A DNA stretch of 64,000 bases from Mycolicibacterium mucogenicum DSM 44124 (lineage in GTDB: Bacteria > Actinomycetota > Actinomycetes > Mycobacteriales > Mycobacteriaceae), in NCBI RefSeq assembly GCF_005670685.2, contig NZ_CP062008.1, positions 2,604,001-2,668,000 on the forward strand. The letters run 5' to 3'. The position numbers and the translations under genes were made by a program. The notes beneath the pieces are model-generated. The model searched no databases. It was given only the letters and a program-made list of their open reading frames with translations, and was not told where the DNA came from. This document shows, in pieces, positions 63,044 to 64,000 of the stretch (the first letter of the stretch is position 1; each line of letters opens with the position of its first letter).

Positions 63044-64000
63044 GTGACAATTTCCCACCGGCGCCACATTCTGCGTCGCCAGCTGGCGGCCGCCGAGCTG
63101 GATGCGATCCTGGTAACCGACCTGGTCAACGTGCGTTATCTGTCCGGGTTCACCGGGTCCAACGCGGCCCTGCTCATTCCCACTGAAGGGGACACTCCCG
63201 TCCTGGCCACCGACGGGCGGTACCGGACGCAGGCCGCGCAGCAGGCGCCCGACGCGCAGATCCTCATCGAGCGGGCGTGTGCTCCCCAGCTGGTGCGCGC
63301 CGCGGAAGCCGCCGGAGTCAAGCGGCTGGGCTTCGAGAGCCATGTCATGACCGTCGACGCCCACGCGGCGCTGCAGCGGGTCAGCGGGAACCTCGAACTG
63401 GTCCGGGCGCCCGGCATGGTCGAGACGCTGCGTGAGGTCAAGGACGCCGGCGAGATCGCGATCCTGCGGCTGGCCTGCGAGGCCGCCGACGCCGCGCTCA
63501 AAGACCTCATCGAATCGGGCGGGCTGCGGGCCGGCCGCACCGAGAAGGAGGTCGGCCGCGAACTGGAGGCGCGGATGCTGGACCACGGCGCCGACGGCCC
63601 GTCGTTCGAGACCATCGTCGCGACCGGTGCCAACTCCGCGATACCGCACCACCGGCCCACCGACGCTGTGCTGGCGGCCGGTGACTTCGTCAAGATCGAC
63701 TTCGGCGCGCTCGTCGAGGGTTACCACTCCGACATGACCCGCACCTTCGTCCTGTCGCCGGTGGCGCAGTGGCAGCGTGACATCTACGACCTGGTCGCGA
63801 CGTCGCAGCGAGCCGGTCGGGAAGCGCTGGTGCCGGGCACGACGCTGGCGGCCGTCGACCGGGCGTCGCGGCAGGTCATCGCCGATGCCGGGTACGGCGA
63901 GCAGTTCTCCCACGGGCTCGGGCACGGGGTCGGTCTGCAGATTCACGAAGCGCCGGGAATCAACTCCGCCGCCGCCGGTACACTGCTTGCTGGCTCCGTG
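63044..64000 (+). CDS. pepQ: Xaa-Pro peptidase (M24), truncated by window end
   Basis: At least 319 codons before the window ends. N-terminal creatinase-type domain (AELDAILVTDLVNVRYLSGF) and M24 pita-bread domain (ATGANSAIPHHRPTD, KIDFGALVEGYHSDMTRTF metal Asp, FSHGLGHGVGLQIHEAPG His). It removes N-terminal residues next to proline. GTG 63044 is preceded by a CATAT -10 with no ribosome site, so likely leaderless. Confidence 0.93.
   Translation, partial: MTISHRRHILRRQLAAAELDAILVTDLVNVRYLSGFTGSNAALLIPTEGDTPVLATDGRYRTQAAQQAPDAQILIERACAPQLVRAAEAAGVKRLGFESHVMTVDAHAALQRVSGNLELVRAPGMVETLREVKDAGEIAILRLACEAADAALKDLIESGGLRAGRTEKEVGRELEARMLDHGADGPSFETIVATGANSAIPHHRPTDAVLAAGDFVKIDFGALVEGYHSDMTRTFVLSPVAQWQRDIYDLVATSQRAGREALVPGTTLAAVDRASRQVIADAGYGEQFSHGLGHGVGLQIHEAPGINSAAAGTLLAGSV

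Overview
The window comes from a high-GC, fast-growing-type mycobacterium (Mycolicibacterium-like). The evidence is the gene order aspS ... rarA ... alaS-ruvX-mltG-aroE ... aroC-aroK-aroB ... pepQ, which matches the Rv2535c-Rv2573 part of the M. tuberculosis map. Supporting markers are an MPT63 homologue, a UsfY-like protein, a 13E12/DUF222 HNH protein, F420- and mycofactocin-type oxidoreductases, mycobacterial LexA boxes and SigF-type promoters. The organism assignment is inference; no rRNA or other marker gene is present. No tRNA, CRISPR array or insertion sequence was seen.

Region 1 (1-15.8 kb) reads as a general-stress island. I find 13 good and 2 weaker matches to the mycobacterial SigF promoter (GTTT, 15-16 nt, GGGTAT-like) upstream of small stress genes. 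These are a catalase (partial, left edge), an HSL-type esterase, a CsbD protein, a three-gene membrane operon, a TPP-dependent pyruvate-oxidase-like enzyme, a methyltransferase/CDGSH pair, small membrane proteins, a DoxX-like protein, a haem-oxygenase-like redox enzyme, a hemerythrin, an iron-permease-like protein, a second-copy-type cytochrome oxidase subunit I (ctaD), Dps and an F420-dependent oxidoreductase. An orphan SigF/SigB-type sigma factor (4962-5792) lies inside the island. Two divergent pairs (2.8 kb and 14.2 kb) share back-to-back SigF promoters, and several transcripts are predicted to be leaderless. Together the genes handle peroxide and iron, terminal respiration and the cell envelope.

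Region 2 (15.8-33.6 kb) is mixed accessory and regulatory sequence. It holds a PAS-ANTAR protein, a LexA-controlled radical SAM protein, and a minus-strand run of oxidoreductases (alcohol dehydrogenase, Acg-like nitroreductase, mycofactocin-type SDR, Baeyer-Villiger-like flavoprotein) with a TetR regulator at each end. Further on are a 13E12 HNH protein, a zinc peptidase, a carboxylesterase, an SRPBCC protein, an MPT63-like secreted protein, a phosphoribosyltransferase with a damaged or misplaced start, a secreted repeat protein that looks like a beta-solenoid, and a large LuxR-family ATPase regulator.

Region 3 (32.7-55.2 kb) carries the conserved aspS-alaS block. Inserted in it are a natural fusion of a Baeyer-Villiger-type monooxygenase with an HSL-family esterase, a Ddn-like protein, a thiolase with a divergent HxlR regulator, a DUF389 membrane protein, and a tightly coupled four-gene operon (DUF2126 transglutaminase, circularly permuted ATP-grasp/alpha-E protein, second transglutaminase, Mx-type zinc peptidase). 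The operon resembles the predicted but uncharacterised peptide-ligation systems.

Region 4 (55.2-64 kb) is the housekeeping operon for Holliday-junction/rRNA processing (ruvX), peptidoglycan (mltG) and the shikimate pathway (aroE, aroC, aroK, aroB), with ATGA stop-start overlaps. aroQ (type II dehydroquinase) is not found after aroB; a small secreted protein lies there instead. pepQ runs off the right edge.
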